DNA of 64,000 nucleotides from CAXBOO01 sp963977425 (GCA_963977425.1 CAXBOO010000001.1:186001-250000); one strand, 5' to 3'; numbered from the stretch's first letter, positions 8,379-17,903 are shown. Translations and numbers: made by a program. Notes: generated by a model not told the origin, from the sequence alone.

Positions 8379-9517
8379 AAAATACTCAATGCAAAATCGA
8401 GGTACAAATAAAGGTCTTTCGGATGATGCTTGTCCGTAAGAGTCATTCTCTTTTTACCTAATCTACAAATTACAATATCTAAATCAGGAACAAGGATAAT
8501 GTATTGACCTAATATTCCACGAGCATAAATTATGTCGTGGCCTTTGTAATTGTCCAACCAAAACCCAATTCCATACAATTCATTTTTTTCACCCAAAGCG
8601 GTTGAGTCAGCAAAAGGTAAAAATAGGTCCTCCAATAAATCAGCTCGAATGAGTTGTAGCCCATCCGCAATGCCCGAGTCCAACAATACTTGACCTAATC
8701 TGTGAAAATCTCTTCCTTCGGCATACACACAACAATATGCTTTAGCATGCCCTTCTTCTTTGTCTTTTCCCCAAAAAGCTTTGTTTGCGGCGGTTTTGCT
8801 CCAAAAATGTTTCTCGAAAAATGCTGGCAAACTCTCGCCGGTACTTTTCTCTATAACCATTGCGGCTATTTGGGTGTTGCCACTTTTGTATTGGTATTTT
8901 CCTATTTCATTAGATATAGCTCCTTTTTCAGATACCAGGCCATTTAAATTGTTGCCGTAATACGCTTTGGCGTTGTCAGAAAAAGGATTGGCACCACTTT
9001 CACTCCACTCTAGTCCGCTGCACATACCAAGAAAATTAGCAATGCCTTGTTTTCCTAATTCTGGGTCAAGTTGTGGTAAGTAATTTTGTATGGGTTCGGT
9101 CCACGATTTTATGTAGCCCAATTCAATGGCTTTGGCAGCGCATAAACTGGTAAACGATTTGGCCATTGAAAATGAATTCGATACTTTTTGATCGATGTTT
9201 TCCTCCGACTGAAATTCAAACAAAAGTGAGTCGCCCTTACTTACAGAAAAATACTCGGTATGTATTTCACCGTTTGCCTGTGCATATTCCTCAGGAAAAA
9301 TATCGGTAAATGTTAAGCTTCGACGATAGAACGTTGTTTCTTTAGTGTCAGGTTTAATAACCTGAGACGGAAAGTAATTTAGATCGTAAATATTGGGTCC
9401 TTTAAAACCTTTCAAATAGGTTTTGCTTACACCGTTAATTAGGTAACCTAAATCGAATACAAAAACGATTACAACAAGGGTAATGATTGAGATTCCAATT
9501 ATTTTGATTGTTTTCAT
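8375..9517 (-). CDS. Serine hydrolase, class C beta-lactamase family
   Basis: The 380-residue protein starts with one hydrophobic helix (residues 5-25) that anchors or exports it, followed by a beta-lactamase/DD-peptidase-like domain. The catalytic SxxK tetrad is SMAK at Ser117-Lys120 and the second motif is YKS at Tyr210. Near the C-terminus ARGILGQ stands where the KTG/HxG strand is expected. Family members hydrolyse peptides, esters or amides in the periplasm; few are true beta-lactamases. It is the first gene of the overlapping minus-strand operon reaching down to 3551, so its promoter should lie in 9518-9749, where no clean -7 box was found. Substrate cannot be told from sequence. Confidence 0.87.
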   Translation of the reverse strand: MKTIKIIGISIITLVVIVFVFDLGYLINGVSKTYLKGFKGPNIYDLNYFPSQVIKPDTKETTFYRRSLTFTDIFPEEYAQANGEIHTEYFSVSKGDSLLFEFQSEENIDQKVSNSFSMAKSFTSLCAAKAIELGYIKSWTEPIQNYLPQLDPELGKQGIANFLGMCSGLEWSESGANPFSDNAKAYYGNNLNGLVSEKGAISNEIGKYQYKSGNTQIAAMVIEKSTGESLPAFFEKHFWSKTAANKAFWGKDKEEGHAKAYCCVYAEGRDFHRLGQVLLDSGIADGLQLIRADLLEDLFLPFADSTALGEKNELYGIGFWLDNYKGHDIIYARGILGQYIILVPDLDIVICRLGKKRMTLTDKHHPKDLYLYLDFALSIL

Positions 9518-9662
9518 GCTAATAGTTGTTTAAAAATAAATATTGTTGGCTTTTCCAATATGTTGATACCTTCTTTCGTTTTATATTTAGAATCTACAAA
9601 CTTCATTTATGCAGCTGTATTTAAAAAAAATGGGAGGATTTTTTTCTCGACATTTATCTTGG

Positions 9663-9682
9663 TTCTTAACCAATGGTAAGAA
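9663..9682. promoter_or_regulatory. Imperfect inverted repeat between divergent genes
   Basis: In the 232-base gap between the serine hydrolase and the histidine kinase, TTCTTA at 9663-9668 and TAAGAA at 9677-9682 are exact inverted arms, with CC/GG pairing inside and one bulged A. It could be an operator or a weak hairpin for either divergent gene. The rest of 9518-9749 is AT-rich without a recognisable -7/-33 pair. Low confidence. Confidence 0.25.
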
Positions 9683-9749
9683 ACATTACGGCAATTAATT
9701 TATGTTAATTCAATCACTTTTTTGATTCTCCACTGTAATTTAACGCTTT

Positions 9750-11348
9750 ATGGAAATTAAGCGAATTAATGCCGTAATACTCTTTATGGTTTTAGCGCTA
9801 GTGGGGATAGTATTGGTCCAACTTACTTGGATAAAAAATGCTGTAGAACTTAAGCGAACACAATTTGAGCAAACAGTAAACGATGCCTTGTATCAAGTGG
9901 TGCATAAAGTCGACCGTATGGAAGCGATGGAAGGCATGATGGCATCAGGTGGAGCCAGTATGATGTATAGCAATGCAGGCAATAGCATCAACACCATTTC
10001 TGTAGGCGATAGAATCCAAACGCCTGATTCTTCTTCTAATTTCAAATTAAAAATTACCCAACGAGAAGGTATTGATACCATTGCTGATTTTGTGAAGAAA
10101 ACAGTAACAACGACACAAAAAATAGAAAACGTCAATTTTCCAGCTTTCAATCTTTCTCAAGAGTTTATCGACTCCATTACGGGAAATGTGAAGTTTTCAG
10201 CCGATAACAACATCGATTATCAAACATCGGTTATTGAAGAAGCATTATCGCAGTACATATTAAAGAATTTAAAGACTGATATCAACGATCGCATTTCTGG
10301 CACTTTGTTAGACAGTATTGTTTACGAAGAACTTCATGCAAGAGGGTTAAAAGTAAAATATGAATTTGGAGTTTTCGATTCAAAACAAATGCCACTACTT
10401 ACAGAAGTGTGCCATGAACATAATCTGGAAAAAATAGCCGATAACAATACGTATCAAGCTCGTTTATTTCCCAACGATTGGATGAAAACAGATGGGTATT
10501 ATTTGCATGTTAGTTTTCCAAACGAGAAATCGTATTTGCTTAAAAGATTGTCTTTACCAGTAATATTTTCTCTCTTGTTTACCATCATCATAGCAGGCGT
10601 TTTCTTCTTTACTATAAGAGGTGTAATACATCAACGTCAATTGGCGGTGATTAAAAACGATTTCATAAACAATATGACGCACGAACTTAAAACGCCAATA
10701 GCTACCATATCACTTGCTTGTGAAGCGTTGAAAGATCCAAGTTTTGAGAAATCAGAAAGTTTAAAAGATTCGTTTATTTCTACTATCTCTGAAGAAAACA
10801 ATCGTTTAGGTGTTTTGGTGGAGAATGCACTAACCACTTCAGTAATAGACAAAGGTTCTTTGAGCCTAAAACCAGTTGAAATTAACGTGCAAGCTGTCTT
10901 GAAACAAGCAATAAAAAACAGCCAATTAACAGCCAATAAAAAAGGCGGGAAGATAGGGTTGCAGGTACCCGATAAGGAAGTGTTTTTGCATGCCGATAAA
11001 TTGCATTTCACAAATGTTATATACAATCTTATAGACAATGCCGTTAAGTATTCTGGTAAAACACCCGAGGTGAGTGTTGAATTAACAGAAACGGCAAAAA
11101 CAGTAAAGCTTAAAATAAAGGACAAAGGAATAGGCATTTCTAAAGAAAATCAGAAAAAGATTTTTGATAAACTGTACAGAGTACCAACAGGAAATGTGCA
11201 CAATGTAAGAGGTTACGGTTTGGGACTTTCTTATGTAAAAGCCATTGTAGCGAAACACGGAGGCAAAATCTTGTTAAATTCAACGCCAGGTAAGGGAAGT
11301 ACGTTTACTTTAATATTCAATAAAACAAAACATGAGCAACTCGATTAA
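9750..11348 (+). CDS. Sensor histidine kinase (RprX-like)
   Basis: The 532-residue kinase has a membrane helix at about residues 8-30, an extracytoplasmic sensor region to about 270, and a second helix at about 273-295. The cytoplasmic part holds the phospho-acceptor His311 in NMTHELKTP, the N box LIDNAVKYSG, the G1 box DKGIGIS and the G2 box GYGLGLSY. The architecture matches Bacteroides RprX. It overlaps its response regulator by 17 bases, so the pair is co-transcribed and probably translationally coupled. The signal is unknown; in the sensor part no named domain was recognised. The large exported protein starting at 12136 is a possible but unproven target of the pair. Confidence 0.93.
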   Translation: MEIKRINAVILFMVLALVGIVLVQLTWIKNAVELKRTQFEQTVNDALYQVVHKVDRMEAMEGMMASGGASMMYSNAGNSINTISVGDRIQTPDSSSNFKLKITQREGIDTIADFVKKTVTTTQKIENVNFPAFNLSQEFIDSITGNVKFSADNNIDYQTSVIEEALSQYILKNLKTDINDRISGTLLDSIVYEELHARGLKVKYEFGVFDSKQMPLLTEVCHEHNLEKIADNNTYQARLFPNDWMKTDGYYLHVSFPNEKSYLLKRLSLPVIFSLLFTIIIAGVFFFTIRGVIHQRQLAVIKNDFINNMTHELKTPIATISLACEALKDPSFEKSESLKDSFISTISEENNRLGVLVENALTTSVIDKGSLSLKPVEINVQAVLKQAIKNSQLTANKKGGKIGLQVPDKEVFLHADKLHFTNVIYNLIDNAVKYSGKTPEVSVELTETAKTVKLKIKDKGIGISKENQKKIFDKLYRVPTGNVHNVRGYGLGLSYVKAIVAKHGGKILLNSTPGKGSTFTLIFNKTKHEQLD

Positions 11349-12024
11349 AGTTCTTCTAGTAGAAGACGATCATAACTTAGGTCAACTATTAAAAACATAC
11401 CTCGACGGAAAAGGTTGTACTACTACATGGGCACAAGATGGCGAAGAAGGTTTTGCTGCTTTTGGTGCCGATTTGTTTGATATCATTTTGCTGGATGTTA
11501 TGATGCCGATAAAGGACGGTTTTACATTAGCCAAAGAAATCCGAGAAACAGACGATAAAACACCATTGGTTTTCCTAACAGCTAAATCGCTTAAAGAAGA
11601 TGTGTTGGAAGGTTTTAGTGTTGGAGCTGACGATTACATTACCAAACCATTTACTATGGAGGTGTTGTTTGCCAAAATTGAAGCCATATTAAGAAGAACA
11701 GGAGATGACTCTAGACCAGAAGACAATGTTTTCTCTTTAGGTAAATTCAGTTTTGATTACAATCACCAAAAATTAGTATTGGCTAATGAGGAACAAAAGC
11801 TAACAACTAAAGAATCTGAACTATTACTTCTATTGGTTCGCAATAAAAATCAATTGCTAGAAAGATCTTCTGCATTGAAAAAAGTATGGGGCGACGATAG
11901 TTACTACAATGGCAGAAGTATGGATGTATATATAGCCAAATTGAGAAAGTATTTATCTGCCGATAATAGTATAGAAATAATTAATGTTCACGGTCAAGGC
12001 TTTAAGATGCTGGTCGGTGAATAA
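11332..12024 (+). CDS. Response regulator, OmpR/PhoB family (RprY-like)
   Basis: The 230-residue protein has a receiver domain with the acidic pocket EDD at residues 11-13, phospho-acceptor Asp55 in LLDVMMP, and the conserved Lys in ITKPF, followed by a winged-helix DNA-binding domain with the YIAKLRKYL recognition region typical of OmpR-class regulators. It is encoded with the upstream kinase with a 17-base overlap. It should act as a transcription factor; its targets are not shown by the sequence. The 111 bases to the next gene hold no terminator, only a promoter-like motif for the following gene. Confidence 0.94.
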   Translation: MSNSIKVLLVEDDHNLGQLLKTYLDGKGCTTTWAQDGEEGFAAFGADLFDIILLDVMMPIKDGFTLAKEIRETDDKTPLVFLTAKSLKEDVLEGFSVGADDYITKPFTMEVLFAKIEAILRRTGDDSRPEDNVFSLGKFSFDYNHQKLVLANEEQKLTTKESELLLLLVRNKNQLLERSSALKKVWGDDSYYNGRSMDVYIAKLRKYLSADNSIEIINVHGQGFKMLVGE

Positions 12025-12074
12025 CACAAAAATAGGGGATAAGTTGTATTAATTATTCGTTATCAGGTTTTGTA

Positions 12075-12107
12075 TTGTATTATGCTAGTTAAATTTAATT
12101 AACTTTG
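12075..12107 (+). promoter_or_regulatory. Promoter for the 12136 exported-protein gene
   Basis: TAACTTTG at 12100-12107 fits the Bacteroidota -7 consensus TAnnTTTG exactly; TTG at 12075-12077 is a possible -33 element with a 22-base spacer, slightly long. It lies 28 bases before the ATG, giving a short leader. Confidence 0.5.
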
Positions 12108-12135
12108 TGGTTGGATACACTAGAAAAAACCAAGA

Positions 12136-15100
12136 ATGAAAAAACTTTACACTTTTCTTAGCCTGTTTATTGCAGCTATAGTTCTCGCAAACGCTCCGGC
12201 GGCTGCCCCTGTAGGTTTTGCACCTGTTACGAATAGTACAGATACAGCTAATTACAATTTCACTTTAAACGAAGCTTCTTATATTACGGTAAGTACTTAT
12301 AAGAGTGGAAGTGTTGATGTGATCGACGCTAAACTTACATTGTTTGATGCTGCAATGAATGTAATTGCAATTGCTGATAATAATGCTGGAATGGATGCGA
12401 TTATCGCTGATGTAAAACTTCAGGCAGGTAATTATGTATTAGAATTTGTTGATAAAGCAGATAATAATATGTCAAAAACTTTTCAAGTTAAATCATCAAT
12501 TGTTGAAAAAACAATGTTTGAAGCAAACATTCCTTCAAACGATGATTTGGTTGATGCCGCTGAATTAACATTAAACACTCCTATAGTTGGTGAGTCTAAT
12601 CAGTACGCTACTTTTGATGGTCAAAATGGCGAAGGAAATTTAGCTGGTGCGTTGTCAGGTAAGTGGTTGGAAACATCTACAGCTAACTCTGTATGGTACA
12701 AGTTTACAGCTACTGCAGCTAGTGCTCATGCTGTGAAGTTTTCAAATATTGTAAATAATGATTTACTACAAGTTGCAGTATACGGTGGTGCTAATACAAG
12801 CTTTACAGATTTAAGTCTTGTTACTACTGCTGAATTTTCTGCAGACGATTCTTTATCTGTTTTCTGTTTAACTGCAGGAAATGAATACTACGTATTAGTT
12901 GATGGTGAAGGAATTGATTCAGCTTCATTTGATATCGAATTGGTTACTTACGAAATACCAAATACTACTTTATTATTAACGGCTTTAGATACTTCAGTTA
13001 ATGGTAATGGTGTTTCTTGCCCAGCAGATATAATCAAGTATTCTTTTATTGCAGAATTAGTAAATGCTGCAGATAGTACTTCTATCGATTCTAAATTTCA
13101 AGCTTATATCGATTTCTTAAATCTTTCTATCAACCCAGGAACACAATCTTTCGATGGTGTTGCTAAGGAAACATTTGTTGGAATTACCGAAGGAACTTAT
13201 GAAGTTACTGCAACAGATGTTTGTGGTGATGAGAAAATGGCTTCTATTACTTTTACTGATACTATTCCTGATGAAGTAAGCATTATCCTTTCAGATTTGA
13301 AAGATGCTAGCTGTATCGAAGGAAAAGGTAGTGTAACCGTTGACGTTGAAGGTGGTATCCAATACCCATCAAATCCTGCTTATTATCCTAAATATTCTTA
13401 TAACTCAGATCCAGAAGCTGATTTTGCTGGTTTAACAAGTTTCCCTGGAGATTTTGTTGGACATCCTACTTATTCTAGTTTATCAATTGGTATCTATAAA
13501 GTATTCTATGAAGATGCTTGTGGTACTTACGATTCAGTTCAGTTTGTAATCGACAATCCTGAATACAATTTAGTTGCTGCAGATTCTATAGATGGTACTA
13601 ATCCAAATTGTGCTGGATCTGCAACGGGTTCATTATTGTTAAGTGCAACAGGTGGTCAGTTAGCTGGTTTAGATATCGAATGGTTCTACTCTGCTACTAA
13701 CGACACAACAGCATTATTGACTGCGACTGCTTTGGTTGGAGAAAACAATGTTTTAATTGATACTATTTCAGCTGGTTTGTACATGGCTATCGTTGCCGAT
13801 GCTTGTGCTGATTCAGCAGCTATCAACAGAGACACGGTTTGGATGACTCTAGTTGATCCTGTATTCAACGATGTTGATGTTACTATCGCAACGGTTGCTC
13901 CAACTACTTTCGACGCTATTGATGGTAGCGCAACTATTACTAGAATCGACGGTTCTGGTCTTGATTCAGTTAAATGGACATTCAATGGTAACGAAGTTGC
14001 TGCTTTTGAAAATCAACTAGCAATAACAGGTTTATCTCAAGGTACTTATAAAGCTACTTACAAAGACAATTGCCTTGATACAACTGTAGTTTTCCAATTC
14101 AATTTATTTGCTGATTTGGCTAACGATGATATCTGTAATGCAATAACAATTGCTGAAGGAGATAGTCTAAACAGATTTACAAATATTGGTTCTACAATTC
14201 AAACAGGTGAAGAAAGTTTCGTAATGCCTATCGATCCAGACAACGGATGGTCAGCAGAAAACGAAGTTCAAAGCTCAGTTTGGTTCAAATTTGTTGCTCC
14301 GACTTCAGGTTCTGTTACTGTTGATGTAAAAACAACAAACTTCCCATTTGCAAACCAATCATTTGATCCACAAGTTGCTGTATTTGCAGGTGCTTGTACA
14401 GATTTAACTGCTTTGCAATTGTTATCAGCTAATGACAATTCAGTATTGTCTCCAGGTAACAACAACAATTCATTCCAAACTGTTTCTTGTTTAACTCCTG
14501 GTACTGAGTACTACATTTTAGTAGATGGTTTTGCAGGTTTAGGTGAGCAAGGTTATTTCAGCATTGCAATCGAAGAGCAAGCTGTAGCTGACGTTATCTT
14601 AACATCTACTTTATCTACTATCGACTGCAACAACCCTTCTGCTACTTTGGTAGTAGACAAATTAACGGGTGTTGGTGTTGGTAATATCACTATCGTATTC
14701 GACGGTGATACTCTAGTATTTACTGGTGCAACTGAAACTGTAACAGGTATTGCTCCTGGTTCTTATGAGCTAGTTGCTTACGACGATTGTGGTATTGCAG
14801 ATTCTAAAACTATTGTAGTTGAAGGATTTGAAAACAGACCTTTCGTAATTGACTTTACTTTAAACTCTCCTACTTGCCCAACGGGTAACGACGGAAGTGT
14901 TGACTTTACTTTTGACGGTGGAGCTTCAGTTGGTGATTACACATTCAGTGTAGAAACTTCTGCTGGTGCACCAATCATTACTAATGTTCCTGTTGCACTT
15001 TCTTACTCATTAATGAATCTAGAAGCTGGCGAATACTCAGCTACGTTAAATGATAAATGTAGCAACGAGAAAGAATTTGTATTTGTTCTTGAGGATCCTA

Positions 15101-17292
15101 CACTAGACAATGTTGCTATTTCTTTTGATGTTACTCAACCAGAATGTAATGGAGCTACAGGTGATGTATCTGCTACATTAACAGGTGGATCAGGTATCTT
15201 CTACTATAACTATGGTATGGATATCAATAACTTAGATAACGGTACTTCAACTCGCGATACAATAGGATTTGATTTAACAGGTCTTGCTGCTGGTACTTAC
15301 TACGTATTTATCCGTGATTACTGTATTGGTGATGTAGTTGGAAACGATACTACTCTAATCGATTCATTCGAAGTAGTTGATCCTAACTTAGATGCTGTAA
15401 CTATTGCAGTAACTAAAAACAACCCTACTGCAAACGGTTTGTCTGATGGTGGTTTCTCTTATGCTATTTCTGGAGGTAAACTTCCTTACACAGCTACTGT
15501 TTACTACTTTACTAACAACGTAAAAGGCGATACTATCCCTGCTACTGCTAATGAAGTTTCTGGACTTCCTGCAGGTTCTTATAGAATCGAGTACAAAGAC
15601 GATTGCGCTGCTGGTCTTACTGCAACTACTGTAGTATTATTAGATCCACCTGCAAACGATATCCTTTGTAACGCTGTAGAATTAACTTTAGGTGTAACTG
15701 AAACTGGTGACAACTCTGCTGCAACTCTTACTGCAGTTGATTCTGATGTTACTGCTCCTGAAAACAATGCAAGTTGTTTCGAAGCTGGTTCATGGTGTGG
15801 TAATGATGCTATTACAGCTCCACTTTGGTACACATTTGTTGTTCCTGCTTCAGGAAGCGTAGTAGTTGATGTAAAATCAACTGACTTCGATCCTCAATTA
15901 GCTGTTTACTCTGGTACTGATTGTGCTGATGGTACATCATTCACTTTATTAGGGGCTTCTGATGATTTATCTTCTACTAACGATGACTCAAAAGTTACTG
16001 TTAGCTGTTTAACTCCTGGTTCTACTATTTATGTATTAGTTGATGTAAATGAAACTCCAGTTGCAAACAGAGGTCAATTCACAGTAACTGCTGCTAACAA
16101 CAACAATGGTTCACTTAAAGTGTTCGATATCATTGGCAATGCATCTAACAATGTATCTGCAGATGGTACTATAGATCTTGATATCATCGGTGGTGCTGCT
16201 CCTTATACAATTGTATGGGCTGACAACAACAAAGCTCCTGAAGATAGAACAGGTTTAACTATGGGTGAGTACACTGTAACTGTAACAGATGCTTGTGGTA
16301 TAGTAGTTACTAAAACACTTACTGTTGGATTCAACGAAAGAGAAAACGATAGAGTGTGTAACGCAACAGCATTGTTGTTGAATACAAATGTTACTGTTTC
16401 TACTGAAGGTGCTAACGCTACTGTTGGTGAAGTATCTCCAAGTACCAATGGTTCTTGTACTGCTTCAGAAAACTTTGCATGGTGTGGAAATGACGGTGTA
16501 GACAATTCAGTTTGGTACACATTCGTTGCTCCAGCTAACGGTGAAGTTACTATCGACATGTGTGGTGGTGCTAATACTTTTGATACTCAATTAGCGGTTT
16601 ATGAAGCTACTGATTGTGCTGACTTCTCAACTTTCGATTTGATAGCTGCGAACGATGATCAAGATGCTACTACTAACTGTTCTAAATTGGTATTAACAGG
16701 TCTTACTTCTTGTCAAACATACTTCGTACAGGTTGATAGCAAAGGTGCTACTGGTGAAGCTTCAATGGCTATTACTTCTACATCTACTAACGATGCTGGT
16801 GCAGATGCTACTTCTATTGCTTGTATCTACGATAACGCATTCGACTTAAGTACTCTTGTTGAAGCAGGTATTGTTTCTACTGGTGAGTTTGTTGATGTTG
16901 ATAACACTGGTGCTTTAACTGGTTCTATCTTCGATCTTGCTTCATTGAATGCTACTGCAGGAACTGTATACACATTCAACTACTTAGTTGGATCTAAATG
17001 CAACGGTGAGTATGTTGAAGTTAGCACTGCTGTATTTACTATTACTGCTGACAACTGTGTTGGTGTAACAGAAACTACTAATACTGTAGCGGTTGTATAT
17101 CCTAACCCAGCTTCAAAAGAAGTATTTGTTAAAAACGCTAACGCTGACGTTGTTTACATACTAACTGTAGACGGTAAAGAAGTTGCTAAAAAGAACAACT
17201 CTTCTAACTTGAGTTTCGATGTGTCTAACCTTACAAGCGGTGTTTACACTGTAGTAGCTGGTTCAGATAAAATCAGATTGGTAATTCAATAA
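12136..17292 (+). CDS. Large T9SS-exported protein with PPC-like and SprB-like modules and type A sorting domain
   Basis: This 1718-residue protein starts with a signal peptide (MKKLYTFLSLF, about 20 residues) and ends in a type A T9SS sorting domain: VYPNPASKEVF near residue 1653, then SGVYTV and a basic-hydrophobic tail. Four PPC-like beta domains begin near residues 134, 662, 1172 and 1401; each shows the order NDxxCNA, SVWYxF(V)AP, DPQLAVY and SCLTPGxxYYVLVD. Between them are SprB-like stretches with NPTCPTGNDGS and TQPECNGATGD followed by a Gly-Thr-Tyr turn. It should pass the outer membrane via T9SS and be cell-surface attached or released; adhesion or matrix binding is inferred. Its codons favour GCT, ACT, GGT and GTT, as in strongly expressed genes. 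A terminator follows directly. Confidence 0.9.
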   Translation: MKKLYTFLSLFIAAIVLANAPAAAPVGFAPVTNSTDTANYNFTLNEASYITVSTYKSGSVDVIDAKLTLFDAAMNVIAIADNNAGMDAIIADVKLQAGNYVLEFVDKADNNMSKTFQVKSSIVEKTMFEANIPSNDDLVDAAELTLNTPIVGESNQYATFDGQNGEGNLAGALSGKWLETSTANSVWYKFTATAASAHAVKFSNIVNNDLLQVAVYGGANTSFTDLSLVTTAEFSADDSLSVFCLTAGNEYYVLVDGEGIDSASFDIELVTYEIPNTTLLLTALDTSVNGNGVSCPADIIKYSFIAELVNAADSTSIDSKFQAYIDFLNLSINPGTQSFDGVAKETFVGITEGTYEVTATDVCGDEKMASITFTDTIPDEVSIILSDLKDASCIEGKGSVTVDVEGGIQYPSNPAYYPKYSYNSDPEADFAGLTSFPGDFVGHPTYSSLSIGIYKVFYEDACGTYDSVQFVIDNPEYNLVAADSIDGTNPNCAGSATGSLLLSATGGQLAGLDIEWFYSATNDTTALLTATALVGENNVLIDTISAGLYMAIVADACADSAAINRDTVWMTLVDPVFNDVDVTIATVAPTTFDAIDGSATITRIDGSGLDSVKWTFNGNEVAAFENQLAITGLSQGTYKATYKDNCLDTTVVFQFNLFADLANDDICNAITIAEGDSLNRFTNIGSTIQTGEESFVMPIDPDNGWSAENEVQSSVWFKFVAPTSGSVTVDVKTTNFPFANQSFDPQVAVFAGACTDLTALQLLSANDNSVLSPGNNNNSFQTVSCLTPGTEYYILVDGFAGLGEQGYFSIAIEEQAVADVILTSTLSTIDCNNPSATLVVDKLTGVGVGNITIVFDGDTLVFTGATETVTGIAPGSYELVAYDDCGIADSKTIVVEGFENRPFVIDFTLNSPTCPTGNDGSVDFTFDGGASVGDYTFSVETSAGAPIITNVPVALSYSLMNLEAGEYSATLNDKCSNEKEFVFVLEDPTLDNVAISFDVTQPECNGATGDVSATLTGGSGIFYYNYGMDINNLDNGTSTRDTIGFDLTGLAAGTYYVFIRDYCIGDVVGNDTTLIDSFEVVDPNLDAVTIAVTKNNPTANGLSDGGFSYAISGGKLPYTATVYYFTNNVKGDTIPATANEVSGLPAGSYRIEYKDDCAAGLTATTVVLLDPPANDILCNAVELTLGVTETGDNSAATLTAVDSDVTAPENNASCFEAGSWCGNDAITAPLWYTFVVPASGSVVVDVKSTDFDPQLAVYSGTDCADGTSFTLLGASDDLSSTNDDSKVTVSCLTPGSTIYVLVDVNETPVANRGQFTVTAANNNNGSLKVFDIIGNASNNVSADGTIDLDIIGGAAPYTIVWADNNKAPEDRTGLTMGEYTVTVTDACGIVVTKTLTVGFNERENDRVCNATALLLNTNVTVSTEGANATVGEVSPSTNGSCTASENFAWCGNDGVDNSVWYTFVAPANGEVTIDMCGGANTFDTQLAVYEATDCADFSTFDLIAANDDQDATTNCSKLVLTGLTSCQTYFVQVDSKGATGEASMAITSTSTNDAGADATSIACIYDNAFDLSTLVEAGIVSTGEFVDVDNTGALTGSIFDLASLNATAGTVYTFNYLVGSKCNGEYVEVSTAVFTITADNCVGVTETTNTVAVVYPNPASKEVFVKNANADVVYILTVDGKEVAKKNNSSNLSFDVSNLTSGVYTVVAGSDKIRLVIQ

Positions 17293-17312
17293 TTAGAAAT
17301 ACATATCTTATT

Positions 17313-17347
17313 AAAAAAAGAGCATCCTAATGGGTGCTCTTTTTTTG
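17313..17347 (+). terminator. Rho-independent terminator
   Basis: GAGCATCC at 17320-17327 pairs with GGGTGCTC at 17332-17339 (one T-G wobble), loop TAAT, followed by a run of seven or more T. It ends the 12136 gene and lies only about 13 bases before the start codon of the next gene. Confidence 0.85.
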
Positions 17348-17359
17348 TTAATTCACATT

Positions 17360-17863
17360 ATGAATATTTCACCCATCAATGTTGTTAAATGGTTAGAGGA
17401 GAATCCTAATGCCTTAAAACCACCAGTTTCTAATAAAGTTTTATTCAGTTCCAAAGATTTTTTAGTGATGTTGGTTGCTGGCCCTAATAACCGAACTGAC
17501 TTTCATTACAACGAAACGTCTGAATTTTTTTATCAGATAAAGGGAGAAATATTTTTGGACTTGCAACTAAACAATAATGTTGAGCGAGTATCCATAAAAG
17601 AAGGGGAAATGTATTTGTTAGAGCCATGTGTTGAACATAGGCCTGTTCGACCTGATGGCACGATAGGGATAGTGATAGAGAAGCACAGAGACGCTAACAA
17701 CGTTGATGCGTTGTCTTGGTATTGTTCTAATTGCAATGAACAGCTATACCGAGAAAATTTCACTCTACAAAGCATAGAAAAAGATCTCTTGCCCATCATC
17801 GATCATTACTCTACGCACTCAGAATTAAAAATTTGTAAGAAATGTGGAAAGCACAATGGATGA
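17360..17863 (+). CDS. 3-hydroxyanthranilate 3,4-dioxygenase
   Basis: The 167-residue cupin opens the ring of 3-hydroxyanthranilate to give the precursor of quinolinate, a step of tryptophan degradation or kynurenine-route NAD synthesis. The iron ligands are visible as His49, Glu55 and His93 (HYNETSE and CVEHRP); Arg45 and Arg97 fit the oxygen/substrate-binding arginines. The C-terminus holds two Cys pairs, Cys122/Cys125 and Cys159/Cys162, the rubredoxin-like second iron site of bacterial enzymes. I use the ATG at 17360, since the upstream extension to 17330 lies inside a terminator. No other kynurenine gene is adjacent. There is almost no room for its own promoter behind that terminator. Confidence 0.93.
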   Translation: MNISPINVVKWLEENPNALKPPVSNKVLFSSKDFLVMLVAGPNNRTDFHYNETSEFFYQIKGEIFLDLQLNNNVERVSIKEGEMYLLEPCVEHRPVRPDGTIGIVIEKHRDANNVDALSWYCSNCNEQLYRENFTLQSIEKDLLPIIDHYSTHSELKICKKCGKHNG

Positions 17864-17891
17864 AAAGCATCTCTATTCTTAAAATCGAAAG

Positions 17892-17899
17892 TATCTTTG
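17892..17899 (+). promoter_or_regulatory. -7 box right before the amidophosphoribosyltransferase start
   Basis: TATCTTTG matches TAnnTTTG exactly and ends only four bases before the ATG at 17904. Transcription from it would give a nearly leaderless mRNA. No good TTG stands 19-20 bases upstream, so confidence is moderate. Confidence 0.42.
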
Positions 17900-17903
17900 C
17901 AGC

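Noticed and set aside
9518..9749. Search for riboswitch, tRNA or small RNA in the largest divergent gaps (also 37297-37573)
   Set aside because: No cloverleaf or riboswitch core was recognisable; only promoter-like elements and one weak inverted repeat.
10637..11137. Open frame of 166 codons opposite the histidine kinase catalytic domain
   Set aside because: The plus strand carries all kinase motifs there; the reverse frame is a by-product of codon composition.
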